Assembly: GCF_020829665.1 (NCBI RefSeq)
Contig: NZ_JAIVFT010000004.1
Coordinates: forward strand, 193,613 to 257,612
Direction of reading: 5' to 3'
DNA length: 64,000 bases
Source of the DNA: Nostoc sp. CHAB 5824
GTDB lineage: Bacteria; Cyanobacteriota; Cyanobacteriia; Cyanobacteriales; Nostocaceae
Positions 52,493-61,795 of this stretch are shown here, one piece after another. The notes beneath the pieces are model-generated. The model searched no databases. It was given only the letters and a program-made list of their open reading frames with translations, and was not told the origin of the DNA. Position 1 is the stretch's first letter; the number at the start of each line of letters is the position of its first letter. The translations under genes and the position numbers were made by a program.

Positions 52493-53053
52493 GTGAGCCA
52501 ATCTGATACACCCAATATTCAAGTTCTCTCTACGGAAGTATCGCAGCTACGCCAAGAGTTGCAACTTCGCGACCAATTAGTGCAACAACTATCTCAAGAA
52601 CTTTTCCGGCTGGTAAAGGGTAACACTAGTTTTATGCCCCAGCAGCCGGAGCTTGAACGCGATCTGAGCCAGTTACACGCTTTGCAAGAACAACTCCAAG
52701 CTGTGGAGCAGCAGGTGGCATTCTACCAAGAGCAAATTACAACTCGTGACTCCGAAATTTACCAATTGCGACAGTCCGTTCAAGAACTCACCGATCGCAC
52801 TCGGATGTTGGAGCAAGTAGTACAAGAGTTGCCTCAAATTTACCGTCGGAAGTTTGAGGAGCGGATGACGCCAGTCAGAGAAAAGGTAGCAATGCTACAA
52901 CGAGAAAACCGCCAACTACAAGCAGAATTGCAAAGTGTGAGTTACCGTTTAGCACTCAAAACTCGCAATGCTAGTCACAGCGGCATTGATTTGCCAAATT
53001 TTCCCCGTCCAGCATCCGAAGAAACTAACTTTTCGACTCCCCAGAATGCCTAA
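52493..53053 (+). CDS. Coiled-coil protein, cyanobacterial, unknown function
   Basis: A 186-residue protein with GTG start. Residues about 10-150 are mostly coiled coil (VSQLRQELQLRDQLVQQLSQ, and ALQEQLQAVEQQVAFYQEQI), then PQIYRRKFEERMTPVREKVAML and a Pro-rich tail. No signal peptide or membrane segment. It resembles conserved cyanobacterial Npun-type proteins with no assigned role. It follows rpsF by about 194 bases. Confidence 0.6.
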   Translation: MSQSDTPNIQVLSTEVSQLRQELQLRDQLVQQLSQELFRLVKGNTSFMPQQPELERDLSQLHALQEQLQAVEQQVAFYQEQITTRDSEIYQLRQSVQELTDRTRMLEQVVQELPQIYRRKFEERMTPVREKVAMLQRENRQLQAELQSVSYRLALKTRNASHSGIDLPNFPRPASEETNFSTPQNA

Positions 53054-53534
53054 AGTTACTATTATGGTGGAATTAAAGAGGTAAGAAATTGGCGCCATCA
53101 AGTGTCTTGGATACATCCGACTAGTACACCAAGACAAAAATAACTATGAAGTTAGAAATAACGCAAAGGCTGATAATGTAACCTTTCTTACCTCCTGCTT
53201 CCTTGCACTAGTTACGTCGGATATAGAACAATTAGCTCAGAGTAATTTGAAAAGCCCTGTTTTTCAGAAGCTGGGGAGTATTACAAAAAATTGCATTGTT
53301 TTGACCGATTTTGGTCATTTCCTACTTTACTGCTTCAGTGTAGATGTCTTTCAACAAGCAGATTTATTCATCTGCCATTGATATCACCTACCTCAAAGCC
53401 ATAAGTTTTCCTCAACATTATTCTCTAGACAAAAAAGAAAATCAGCCTGCTAGCACCAGACTGTTATCTTTGAGAATATAAAAAAATGCAAATATTGCTT
53501 GACTCCACCATCCTTCTGTAGGTAGATTTATTAT
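53054..53534. other. Spacer carrying a relic of the STAS gene end
   Basis: About 480 bases. At 53446-53475 the sequence CCTGCTAGCACCAGACTG, continuing to TATCTTTG, repeats the last codons of the STAS gene at 53538-53567 (same strand). The rest shows no gene. Confidence 0.6.
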
Positions 53535-53888
53535 TTAGTCTGCTAGCACCAGACTGTGATCTTTGTCGATAGTAAAAATTTCTTCATAAGTGTTAAAAAT
53601 TTCAAACACTGAATCTAGTTGGGTAAGTTCCAAGATTAATCGTACAGGAGCTTGCACGTTGCATAGAACTAAGCGGCAACCACTCTGACGTGCAGCTTTC
53701 AACCCTTTTACTAAAGGGACTAACCCAGAACTATCCATGAAATTAACCTCTGCTAGGTCAATAACCCAGAGTTGATGAGCTTGGGGCAGTACTCTAGCCA
53801 TCTGCTCACTCAAAACCTTACCGCCTTCCAAATCTATGCTTCCTTGGGGTTTAAACAAAATAACTTGAAGTTCTTGTGTGAGAATCAT
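53535..53888 (-). CDS. STAS-domain anti-sigma-factor-antagonist-like protein
   Basis: The start chosen is the ATG at 53888 (MILTQELQVILFKPQGSIDL); a longer frame from 53942 is unlikely. The 117-residue protein is a single STAS domain with the phosphorylatable serine motif LAEVNFMDSSGLVPLVKGLKAARQSGCRLVLCNVQ. SpoIIAA-like proteins are switched by Ser phosphorylation and bind anti-sigma factors or kinases. No RsbW-type partner lies close by. The last codons have a partial copy at 53446-53475. Confidence 0.85.
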   Translation of the reverse strand: MILTQELQVILFKPQGSIDLEGGKVLSEQMARVLPQAHQLWVIDLAEVNFMDSSGLVPLVKGLKAARQSGCRLVLCNVQAPVRLILELTQLDSVFEIFNTYEEIFTIDKDHSLVLAD

Positions 53889-54376
53889 GAATTTAACAGG
53901 GTAGTTGGAACACTTGACAAAACAATTGAAAAAAGACATCAATACGTCTTATCTTTCAACGGCGAAATAACTGTTTTACCTAGATATTTGGGCAATTGCA
54001 GTTGTGCAGTTGAGAAAGATTATTTCAGTATTCATGTCGTATAATTTGTGATAACTTTCATCAATATAGGCATAAGCGCCTAACAATTTCGGTATCAACC
54101 GTATCTTTTACAAAATTTTCATAATTTAACTGGATATTTATAAATTTATTATAAATATTTTAATTTTTTTTTAATAAATATGAACTTGTGGTAGCAAACT
54201 CTAAAAAATGTATAGTTAATAGTCAAAAATTAATAGTTACCATAGACTATAATTTATGGATTATTCAAAATTAAAGTAATGACTCAATGGCTCTATGTAG
54301 CGGTTTGATTGACACCCCGCGCATAAACAAGCAAAGATATAATAAAAGTAAAAATTTGTAAAGACGGCGGTATGGG
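53889..54376. other. Spacer between STAS and DedA
   Basis: About 490 bases, very AT-rich in its middle (54120-54260). It presumably holds the promoters of the divergent genes. No gene or strong repeat is seen. Confidence 0.4.
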
Positions 54377-55009
54377 ATGTCTTTAGAGCTGATTTCACTA
54401 GAAAATATCCAGGAAGTCGCCCATACATACGGGTATTGGGCAATTTTTTTGGGAATTTTGCTAGAAAATTTAGGCATTCCCCTTCCTGGCGAAACCGTGA
54501 CCTTAGTAGGCGGGTTTCTAGCTGGCAGCGATGAACTGAATTTCTGGCTGGTTCTCGGTGATGCAATTATGGGTGCTGTAATTGGCGGCACTTGTGGCTA
54601 TTGGATTGGTAGAGTTAGCGGTTGGACTTTTCTGGTAAAAGTTGGTAGCATATTTCGGATTTCGGAAGTACGGCTGCTAACTATTAAAGAGCAATTTAGT
54701 CAAAATAGTGCTAAAGCAGTATTTTTTGGACGTTTTTTGGCATTGTTGCGAGTTTTTGCTGCACCATTAGCTGGTATAGCTGAAATGCCCTTTGGAAAAT
54801 TCTTTTTATACAACTTGTTAGGAGCAGTTGCTTGGGCTAGTTTGATGGTGACATTAGCTTTTTTTGCTGGCAAAATTGTCTCTTTAGAGCAATTGGTTGC
54901 TTGGGTGGGTCAATTTGCGATCGCAGCGTTACTGATCCTGGCTGCTTTAATTATTGTGCCCCTGTGGCTAGAGTCTCGCCAAGTTAAGGAAGTGAGCAGT
55001 AAAGAGTAA
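54377..55009 (+). CDS. DedA-family membrane protein
   Basis: A 210-residue membrane protein with several helices and the DedA signatures: FLGILLENLGIPLPGETVTLVGGFLAG, and FFGRFLALLRVFAAPLAGIAEMPFGKF. DedA/SNARE-assoc proteins act in lipid scrambling or transport, membrane potential maintenance and antimicrobial resistance; the substrate is unknown here. The 3' end runs directly into a tandem GAGTAAA-type repeat (54999-55032). Confidence 0.9.
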   Translation: MSLELISLENIQEVAHTYGYWAIFLGILLENLGIPLPGETVTLVGGFLAGSDELNFWLVLGDAIMGAVIGGTCGYWIGRVSGWTFLVKVGSIFRISEVRLLTIKEQFSQNSAKAVFFGRFLALLRVFAAPLAGIAEMPFGKFFLYNLLGAVAWASLMVTLAFFAGKIVSLEQLVAWVGQFAIAALLILAALIIVPLWLESRQVKEVSSKE

Positions 55010-55032
55010 AGAGTGAGGAGTGAGGAGTAAAG
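54999..55032. repeat. Short tandem repeat at the DedA 3' end
   Basis: AGTAAAG / AGTGAGG-type units overlap the last codons and stop codon of the DedA gene. Confidence 0.5.
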
Positions 55033-55091
55033 TAAAAAGTTATTTTTTTAACTTTTACTTTTGTATTTTGATTTTTTAACTCCTAACTCCT

Positions 55092-55149
55092 GTACAGACG
55101 CGATTAATCGCGTCTCCTAACTCCTGTACAGACGCGATTAATCGCGTCT
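55092..55149. repeat. Two tandem copies of the GTAC + 20-bp palindrome repeat
   Basis: AGACGCGATTAATCGCGTCT at 55096-55115 and 55130-55149, each preceded by GTAC, with the 10-base spacer CCTAACTCCT between them. It lies between converging genes and may work as a double terminator for both. Confidence 0.85.
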
Positions 55150-55159
55150 CTACTAACTC

Positions 55160-56362
55160 CTAACTTTTAGTGTGCCGTGACCAAATGCGAGTTGGTAGTC
55201 CCCAAACATAGATAAAGCCTTCAGCGGCTTTGTGGTCAAATTGGTCTTCGGCTCCGTAGGTTGCCAAATCGGGAGTATAAAGGGAATTATCGCTCGAACG
55301 TCCAACTATCGTAGAGTTGCCCTTGAACAACTTCACTCGCACGGTTCCAGAGACTCGCTCTTGTGTCTTTTGAATAAAGGCATCGAGTGCAACCTTGAGT
55401 GGACTGTACCACAAACCGTTGTAAACGATTTGGCTGTAAGTCTCTTCAATCCCACGCTTGTAATGGGTAACATCTGCCGTCAAAGTCAGGCTTTCTAAAT
55501 CCCTATGTGCCTGAATTAGCACTAACATCGCGGGTGATTCGTAGATTTCCCGCGATTTGATGCCCACCAGACGGTTTTCAATCATGTCGATCCGTCCGAT
55601 GCCATGATTTCCTACCACCTGATTGAGTTCTTCAATTAGCTCAACTGGCTTTTTAGCTATGCCATTGAGGGTTGTCGGAATACCACAGTGGAAACCAATT
55701 TCAATGTATTCTGGCTCGTTGGGAGTATCAACGATCGCTTTGGTCATTTCATAAATTTCTTCTGGTGGCTCAAATGACGGATCTTCGAGTAAACCAGCTT
55801 CAATGCTACGACCAAGTAAATTCTTGTCAATGCTGTAGGGAGAGGATTTTTTGACTGGTGAGGGGATACCAAACTTTTCACCATAAGCGATCGTTTCCTC
55901 ACGGCTCATTCCCCATTCTCTGGCTGGTGCGAGGATCTTCAGGTTGGGGTTTAAGGCGGTGACAGAGACATCAAAGCGAACCTGATCGTTACCTTTACCG
56001 GTGCAACCATGAGCGATCGCATCAGCACCATATTTTTCGGCTGTTTCTACTAATACCTTAGCAATCAGTGGACGAGCCAGGGCAGTTCCGAGAGGATAAC
56101 GATTTTCATAAAGAGCGTTGGCTTGAATCGCTCCAAAGGCGTAATCTTTAACGAAGCTGTCTTTGACATCCGCCACGAGGGATTCACTTGCACCCGATTT
56201 CAAAGCTTTTTCTCGAACTGGCTCTAATTCATCTCCCTGACCTAAATCTGCTGCTAGGGTAATCACCTCTTCTACACCCCACTCCTGTTTGAGGTAAGGG
56301 ATGCAAACTGAAGTATCCACTCCACCAGAATATGCCAGGACAACCTTTTTGGCGCGACCCAT
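55160..56362 (-). CDS. argG: Argininosuccinate synthase
   Basis: A 400-residue enzyme joining citrulline and aspartate with ATP, in arginine synthesis. Motifs: [19 protein letters not shown], the ATP loop, [24 protein letters not shown] and [13 protein letters not shown]. Length and order are normal. ATG start at 56362. In Nostocales arginine feeds cyanophycin as well as protein. It stands alone on the minus strand. Confidence 0.97.
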   Translation of the reverse strand: MGRAKKVVLAYSGGVDTSVCIPYLKQEWGVEEVITLAADLGQGDELEPVREKALKSGASESLVADVKDSFVKDYAFGAIQANALYENRYPLGTALARPLIAKVLVETAEKYGADAIAHGCTGKGNDQVRFDVSVTALNPNLKILAPAREWGMSREETIAYGEKFGIPSPVKKSSPYSIDKNLLGRSIEAGLLEDPSFEPPEEIYEMTKAIVDTPNEPEYIEIGFHCGIPTTLNGIAKKPVELIEELNQVVGNHGIGRIDMIENRLVGIKSREIYESPAMLVLIQAHRDLESLTLTADVTHYKRGIEETYSQIVYNGLWYSPLKVALDAFIQKTQERVSGTVRVKLFKGNSTIVGRSSDNSLYTPDLATYGAEDQFDHKAAEGFIYVWGLPTRIWSRHTKS

Positions 56363-56647
56363 TAATTTCTCCAGTTAGGAAAACAAAGAATGAGTCATTA
56401 TTATATCTAAACTAATCCATGTATATTTTATTCATGCAACAACTAATAGGTTAATTAACTCCAAACCCAGACATTACGGTTAACTCTTGTCTGATGCCAA
56501 TAAAACGATGTAGCAATCTTAAATTATTATGTGAATAACAAGATTCCCTAACTTTTTAGAAAAATTGGGAATCTGAGCTTTGAGATTTTATAATTTAAAA
56601 AATTTGAGGGGTGGATAATCCCACCCCGTTATTCTTGATAATTTGGT

Positions 56648-57154
56648 TTAAGCTTTTGTGCTTGATGGTTTAGAAGATGCTATCTTTTTACTCAAGAACA
56701 AACTCAACCCGAATACAGACAATCCAAGCATTAAACTTGGCTCTGAAACACTGGTATAAGTGACGGTCTGAACACCTGCACTAGTTGAATCGTTCAGATC
56801 GATAAAATTTTCGCGGTAGACATTAAAAGTGCTAGGTGTAAAATACAACCCTAACCCCGCTTGGTTAAAAATTGTTCCCGAAAAGTCGGTGAAAACTGAC
56901 GCTAAAGAATCATCCGCTTCAGTGTATGACTGGCCACCATAGCTAGCAGAAATCTTTAAACCTTCTGCGATCGTTACTTGTTGATCGTCTGCTGCTGCTT
57001 GGTCGAATGAAAAAGTGCCTGTGAGAGTTTTATCGTCGTTAGAAAAATTATAAGTTAGGGCTGCTGCTTGAGCAGGGATAGTCTTCCCTAATGAAAAAAT
57101 CAAAGCAGTTCCTACCGTTGCAGATGCTAACTTCTTGAAGATGGAGTCAGTCAT
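56648..57154 (-). CDS. PEP-CTERM-like exported protein (phosphatase region)
   Basis: The start chosen is the ATG at 57154 (MTDSIFKKLASATVGTALIF); AGGGA lies upstream. The 168-residue protein has a signal peptide cut near QAAAL, a beta-rich body (TGTFSFDQAAADDQQVTIAE, then GLKISASYGGQSYTEADD) and a C-terminus VSEPSLMLGLSVFGLSLFLSKK, an SEPS-type PEP-CTERM sorting signal with basic end. It shares GLxIS-xYxGxxYTExxD with the protein at 61796. Likely surface or exopolysaccharide-associated. It is 132 bases downstream of phoA. Confidence 0.65.
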   Translation of the reverse strand: MTDSIFKKLASATVGTALIFSLGKTIPAQAAALTYNFSNDDKTLTGTFSFDQAAADDQQVTIAEGLKISASYGGQSYTEADDSLASVFTDFSGTIFNQAGLGLYFTPSTFNVYRENFIDLNDSTSAGVQTVTYTSVSEPSLMLGLSVFGLSLFLSKKIASSKPSSTKA

Positions 57155-57208
57155 TTTTTCCCTTTGATAAAAGAACAGGTGCAAAAATACTGCAATAGTT
57201 TTTTGAGG

Positions 57209-57234
57209 CAGAGACGTGTGTTACCACGTCTCTG
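57209..57234. repeat. Inverted repeat between the PEP-CTERM gene and phoA
   Basis: CAGAGACGTG (57209-57218) pairs exactly with CACGTCTCTG (57225-57234). It resembles the GAGACGCG palindrome in spirit and could act as terminator of the phoA-type gene. Confidence 0.6.
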
Positions 57235-57285
57235 CAACAGACAGAAAGCTTTTCAGCTAGTGTTCAATGAAACGGTGTATTCAAT

Positions 57286-59247
57286 TCACGGACTTGCGAT
57301 CGCAGTTTTCATGGCTTGGAAGATATGACTTTGGTCAACCACGCCCCGAACACCAGGCACACTGTAAGTACCAGAGCTATCTTTAATCTGGAAGCCTTGT
57401 CCTAGCGATCGGGTCAGAGTTGATGCGTAAGCACCTTGGTAGTAAACAGGTACAACCCGGCGGCTATGGCTACCCCAGAGATATTTGTAATTTGGATCAG
57501 ACCCCCAGAAGTGACCAGCGTCTTTAGGATTGTGCTTCACAAAGGTGATGTCCTTGGCGTTATACTTCAAGCCTCTAGCCTGATTGGGGTTAGGATTGGG
57601 AGTCAATTTAGAAGCAAAGTCATTATTCAGAGTTAGATAGTGGTCATGGTCAGCAGTAACCAATAGCAGGTTCTTGCTCCAACCACCATGATTATCTACC
57701 CAATTAATGACCTGCTGGACTGCCTTATCAAAATCATTCATGGCACCAATCAGATTATCCATGTTGTCGTCATGAGCAGCCCAGTCGATATCGCCTCCCT
57801 CAACCATCAGCCAGAAGCCATCTTTGTCTTTACCTAAAACGGTTAAAGCTGCTTTGGTTAGATCAGCCAAAGTTGGATTTTCGTTAATCTCTTTAGCAAT
57901 AAAGCTGGCATCAGTTTCACCAGGAGCCAGAGGACGAACAGTATCGGGTGCAGGAGCATTAGGAGCGATGGGATTACCAGCTGCATCAATGACAGGAACA
58001 CAATCCCCAGCAGTACCAGTAATTATCTGACCTGATGGACAGGTATCCAAAGTTCCAGCCTTGACAACAGAGGTATACAGAGAGAAGTTATCCAGACCTG
58101 TCAAACTATAGTCTCCCTTAGAGGAACTAACAGGAATGTTGCCATTTTGTCCACGCGCACCATACAGACCAAATAATCTGCCTCCCTTGTTGGGGTCGAT
58201 TTTAGCAGCCGTTTTTAGCAGTGTCTTAGTTGCATTAGGGCCACGTTCCAAAAAGGTATAGCCGTAACGATTGGACTTAGGATTATTCTTCAGATGCTGG
58301 TAAGTGGCTTCTGTAATGTACGTATACTTAAAGACGCCCTCTGCTGTACTTGTGCTTTCTCTATTTTCAAAATCTTTGGGATGACCGCCACCTAACAAAA
58401 TATTGGGTTGAAAGTTCAGCAATGTCTGTTGCAAAATGCTGTCTTGGTTGGTCTTGCTGGGGTCGTAAACACTGTCATACTTACTACGACGATTTACGAA
58501 AGAAGCCGCAGCACCAGGTGTTGCATGGCTAACAGGTACGGAAGTAACCAGTCCTGTAGACTTACCTTTTTCTTTGGCAATTTCTAGGATGGTTTTCAAC
58601 TTCTTCTCGTAAATGTCTACCCCCATCGCGTTGTTAAAGCTCTTTACTCCCGTATACAGAGTTGTAGCTGTGTTAGCAGAATCGGGATAACTGTACTTGA
58701 TGTAATCTTTGTCGTATGTACCAGAATTAGCAGGGGTCAAAGGAATCCAGGGAACAGGGCCGCCCTTACTGATGTCATAACCCGCCAGATTACCGTTTTC
58801 TAGGCTATTGCCATCAGCTCGATTGCCAGGGTTAAAAGGAGTAGGCTGAAATGAGAAGTTGGGACGAAGAGGACTTGCAGCTGTGGCGGTATTAGACCCA
58901 TCTAAAGCAGAGTTACCTGTTAGATGGGGCTGATCTGTTGGATTGGCTGGTGTATTTCCCTGAATCGTTGTGCCGTAAGTAGTGACCAATCCATATCCAG
59001 TTAGCTTTTGGAAGCTAAGACCTGAGCCTTTACCACTTGTGTAAAAAGGAGCGCCTTTAGCAACGGCTGCGGCCCGTGCCATTTCCCAACCCATACCATC
59101 GCCAATCATGATAATTACGTTAATTCCATTACCAGCAGCGATAGTGGGCTGAAAAACAGAATTACCAAATACCAGTAGAACGGTACAGAGCAAACCAGCC
59201 ATCATAAAGGCTAGAAATCGCTTGTACTTTTGCAAAAATAAAATCAT
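57286..59247 (-). CDS. phoA: Alkaline phosphatase, PhoA family, exported
   Basis: A 653-residue protein. Residues 8-32 are a signal peptide or anchor (RFLAFMMAGLLCTVLLVFG). The PhoA fold is seen in IMIGDGMGWEMARAA (metal-binding D50), PDSANTATTLYTGVKSFNNAMGVD (catalytic Ser after Asp), VEGGDIDWAAHDDN, and TADHDHYLTL. An extra C-rich segment (TCPSG...GTAGDCVP) lies in an inserted loop. It removes phosphate from organic esters outside the cell and needs Zn and Mg. It sits in a block with PhoX and a zinc-type exporter. Regulation by phosphate is expected but no clear Pho box was found. Confidence 0.92.
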   Translation of the reverse strand: MILFLQKYKRFLAFMMAGLLCTVLLVFGNSVFQPTIAAGNGINVIIMIGDGMGWEMARAAAVAKGAPFYTSGKGSGLSFQKLTGYGLVTTYGTTIQGNTPANPTDQPHLTGNSALDGSNTATAASPLRPNFSFQPTPFNPGNRADGNSLENGNLAGYDISKGGPVPWIPLTPANSGTYDKDYIKYSYPDSANTATTLYTGVKSFNNAMGVDIYEKKLKTILEIAKEKGKSTGLVTSVPVSHATPGAAASFVNRRSKYDSVYDPSKTNQDSILQQTLLNFQPNILLGGGHPKDFENRESTSTAEGVFKYTYITEATYQHLKNNPKSNRYGYTFLERGPNATKTLLKTAAKIDPNKGGRLFGLYGARGQNGNIPVSSSKGDYSLTGLDNFSLYTSVVKAGTLDTCPSGQIITGTAGDCVPVIDAAGNPIAPNAPAPDTVRPLAPGETDASFIAKEINENPTLADLTKAALTVLGKDKDGFWLMVEGGDIDWAAHDDNMDNLIGAMNDFDKAVQQVINWVDNHGGWSKNLLLVTADHDHYLTLNNDFASKLTPNPNPNQARGLKYNAKDITFVKHNPKDAGHFWGSDPNYKYLWGSHSRRVVPVYYQGAYASTLTRSLGQGFQIKDSSGTYSVPGVRGVVDQSHIFQAMKTAIASP

Positions 59248-59302
59248 TGCAGTGTGCCTTAAAGTTAATTGAGCAAGTGTTAAAGCGTGTTTTCAAAGTC
59301 TT

Positions 59303-59384
59303 AGATTCCCCCAACCCCCCGATAAATTGGGGGGCAAAAAGTCTCTTAAAGTCCCCCAATTTATCGGGGGATTTAGGGGGATCT
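59303..59384. repeat. MITE-like palindromic repeat
   Basis: Arms AGATTCCCCC and GGGGGATCT enclose two hairpins (CCCCCGATAAATTGGGGG and CCCCCAATTTATCGGGGG, both at 59315-59370). It resembles the inner part of the element near rpsU (26089-26159). Confidence 0.65.
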
Positions 59385-59431
59385 AAAAAGTTATGGGGCA
59401 AAACGAGTAGTTTGAAAACACGCCCTAGCCG

Positions 59432-59644
59432 TTAATACTGATAAAAATTGGGTTCCAGATGAGTAGCACCAAAATCTGAGTATGTAGCAGTCACATCTAG
59501 CACAGTTGAGGCTGTGGCTTCACTTTTGCTAGAGGCGGTTGCTGGTTGTTGATTTGATGTTCCCAAGAACAACAAAGCTGCCATAACCAGGCCAGATATA
59601 AACCAAGCCAAGGCGCGTTTGTACTGTTTCAGTAATGAAATCAT
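59432..59644 (-). CDS. Small secreted protein with a PhoA-like signal peptide
   Basis: The start chosen is the ATG at 59644 (MISLLKQYKRALAWFISGLV). The 70-residue protein has a signal peptide with hydrophobic core and QPATAS cleavage region, then a short polar mature part ending TYSDFGATHLEPNFYQY. The signal peptide closely matches that of the phosphatase downstream (MILFLQKYKRFLAFMMAGLL...QPTIA). It may be a secreted peptide, or the remnant of a second phosphatase gene whose 3' part is gone. No catalytic motif remains. Confidence 0.5.
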   Translation of the reverse strand: MISLLKQYKRALAWFISGLVMAALLFLGTSNQQPATASSKSEATASTVLDVTATYSDFGATHLEPNFYQY

Positions 59645-59704
59645 TTTGGATTTTTGAATGAAAGTCATTATCAGGAAACCTCTTAGTAAATAACCGAGTC
59701 GCAA

Positions 59705-59735
59705 TCAGCGTAGGCGTGGCCCGTCGTAGATATCG
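59705..59735. repeat. Small dispersed repeat
   Basis: GCGTAGGCGTGGCCCGTCGT, continuing AGATATCGC, is related to the GATGCCTATGGCGGGCTACG-type repeat at 10408. It lies between the small secreted protein gene and the CDF gene. Confidence 0.4.
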
Positions 59736-59881
59736 CTATGCTTTGACAGTTAGACAAAATGCCAATAAGCATTACTTTAAAAAACTTTTAAAACTTAAAT
59801 ATAGCCAAGTGAATTAGCACAATGTTTTTGAAACTAAGGCAGGTAATTGGTAGTACTATGTATTTACCTATAATTCTGGTT

Positions 59882-60856
59882 TTAATTTGTTTTATTTGCA
59901 GATAACATTAAAACTAAATCTTGGTTAAATAAAGGATGAATTGGCAGCGCTGAAGGTTTTCTATAGCTAGTTAGCTGCAAAGTTGTCTCGGCAATCTTAA
60001 AAGTTTTTTGGATGTGATTTTCTAACTTAATAAGTAAGCGATCGCGTTCCTGGATAGTTGCAGATTCAACTGTCAAATTGGCACAAAGCATTACCTTATC
60101 TAAGCTAATTGCCCAGATGTGGAGTTTTTCTACTTGAACAACACCAGGAAAAGATTTGAGAGATATTTCTACCTCAACGGGGTCAATTGATTCCGGTGCA
60201 TACTCCAAAAAAATCTTTAAACTTTCTTGTACTAAAGGTAAAGCACTTAAACCCGTAAAAGTTGCAACTACTAAACTAATAGCAACATCTGCCCACCACC
60301 AATCCCAAAGATGAACTACTAAAGCAGCTATAATTACGCCAACAGAACTAGCAGTATCGGCGATGACATGAAGTAAAGCTCCCCGCAGGTTTAAGTTGTC
60401 GTGAGTGTGGGGATGAAGCAAAGTAATATTAAGCAGATTGACGATTAAACCTAATACAGCAATTGCTAACATTGGTAAACCCAAAATGGTTGCTGGATGT
60501 TGCCAGCGTTGAATAGCTTCCCATGTGATAAAACTAGCGATCGCAAGTAAACCTAATCCATTAAACAAAGCTGCTAAAACTTCTACTCGCTGATGTCCAA
60601 ATGTTGCTTTTCTCTTAGCTGGTTGCTGTGCTAAAAAACTGGCAAGCAGCGATATCGCTAAGGCTGTAATATCTGAGATAATGTGTCCTGCATCCGCTTG
60701 TAAAGATAAACTTTGACTCCATAAACCTACACTCCACTCCACAACGAAAAAAACAGCAAGTAAACCTACTATTATCCACAAATTTTTTACTTTGTGGTAA
60801 TTATTAACTACTTTTCCAGAATCATCTGCACATCCACACAATTGAAGTGAAAGCAT
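59882..60856 (-). CDS. Cation diffusion facilitator (zinc-type exporter)
   Basis: A 324-residue CDF transporter with six membrane helices. The metal-site motifs HIISD (helix 2) and HVIAD (helix 5) are present, matching Zn/Co/Cd-type CDFs. The cytoplasmic C-terminal domain (about 225-305) reads SIDPVEVEISLKSFPGVVQVEKLHIW. It pumps metal out of the cytoplasm by proton exchange. Its position beside a zinc-dependent phosphatase is interesting. A Fur/Zur-like box lies 415 bases upstream of its start. Confidence 0.85.
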   Translation of the reverse strand: MLSLQLCGCADDSGKVVNNYHKVKNLWIIVGLLAVFFVVEWSVGLWSQSLSLQADAGHIISDITALAISLLASFLAQQPAKRKATFGHQRVEVLAALFNGLGLLAIASFITWEAIQRWQHPATILGLPMLAIAVLGLIVNLLNITLLHPHTHDNLNLRGALLHVIADTASSVGVIIAALVVHLWDWWWADVAISLVVATFTGLSALPLVQESLKIFLEYAPESIDPVEVEISLKSFPGVVQVEKLHIWAISLDKVMLCANLTVESATIQERDRLLIKLENHIQKTFKIAETTLQLTSYRKPSALPIHPLFNQDLVLMLSANKTN

Positions 60857-61795
60857 TAGTCAAAAACCCTTTTTACAGTACAGCAGTAGCTTGAAAAGTT
60901 ACAATTAACCGTATTTTTAGCGAGCATATCCTTTATTCCAAATGTTGCTCGTCTATTGTCTTTGAACAGGCTACAGTTAAAGAGTTTTTTTATGCATTTT
61001 TATAAAAATATTCACCAATTAAGTCTGAAAACATGTCTTTGGAGATTCAGGAATATGCAAAGACTCTAAAAATATGTGTCTATAAAAAAAATTACCCTAC
61101 TTGATTTAAGAAATGGTAATGCTTTTGTTAAAAATGAAAATTAAAGTAGATTAAAACTTACAATTACCAGCAAGATTAGTAGCAATTTTCCTGTTAGTGA
61201 TTTGTTACTAATTACACATGAGTTGATTAATAATCAAAACTTGCGAGTAGCCTGCAATTTTACTGTATAGAATGATAATCATTATTTTAAAATGTACTAA
61301 TGATATAGGTAATAAACCCCTTTTTGATGCGCGGAGATATCTCTATAAATCTATTTTTAAAAAATAATTTCTTTAATTAATTTTTATAACATGCGAATAA
61401 AATGCTCAAGTCTATAAGCTTCTAATTTGCATACTCACTTATTACCAATACAATTAGGTTAATCATTTTAATTCTTCAAAGTTCCTCCAAGTTATAGCTA
61501 TTTTAAAGTAGATAGGCCACGCTGTAGAGGCGCTTTTAGCGCATAGCGATAAAGACTCAGGCGCTCCTACCGCCGCTCGATGATACTTCTCTACAAGACG
61601 GTGCGCGTAGCTTGCTTCTTTGTAGGGATACAAGCCTCGGATTAATTCATAGTAAATTTATATATTGCTGACAATATTAAAGATTTTGTAAAAATAATCT
61701 TTTGTTTGATTTCTCTTAACCTAAATACATTGTTTCAAAGCTTATTTAAATGAAATTACAAAACTATTGATTTTTTAATTTTGGAGTATTTTTGG
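60857..61795. other. 940-base spacer with Fur/Zur-like box and palindromic repeats
   Basis: Divergent promoter region of the CDF and PEP-CTERM genes. It contains a Fur/Zur-like box (61271-61285), palindromic repeat pieces at about 61515-61640 and AT-rich sequence. A single CTTAACCT at 61715-61722, 74 bases upstream of the PEP-CTERM start, is not enough for a Pho box. No gene is seen. Confidence 0.5.
61271..61285. promoter_or_regulatory. Fur/Zur-like operator
   Basis: AATGATAATCATTAT matches the core of the Fur consensus and also fits the 7-1-7 Zur type on the left half (TGATAAT-C-ATTATTT). It is 415 bases from the CDF start and 511 bases from the PEP-CTERM start, so which gene it controls is unclear. 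Confidence 0.55.

Noticed and set aside
59162..59401. 79-residue minus-strand frame upstream of phoA
   Set aside because: It is the MITE-like palindrome plus the phoA leader, not a gene.
61715..61722. CTTAACCT as a Pho box for the PEP-CTERM gene
   Set aside because: Only one unit is present; known cyanobacterial Pho boxes need two or three spaced copies.
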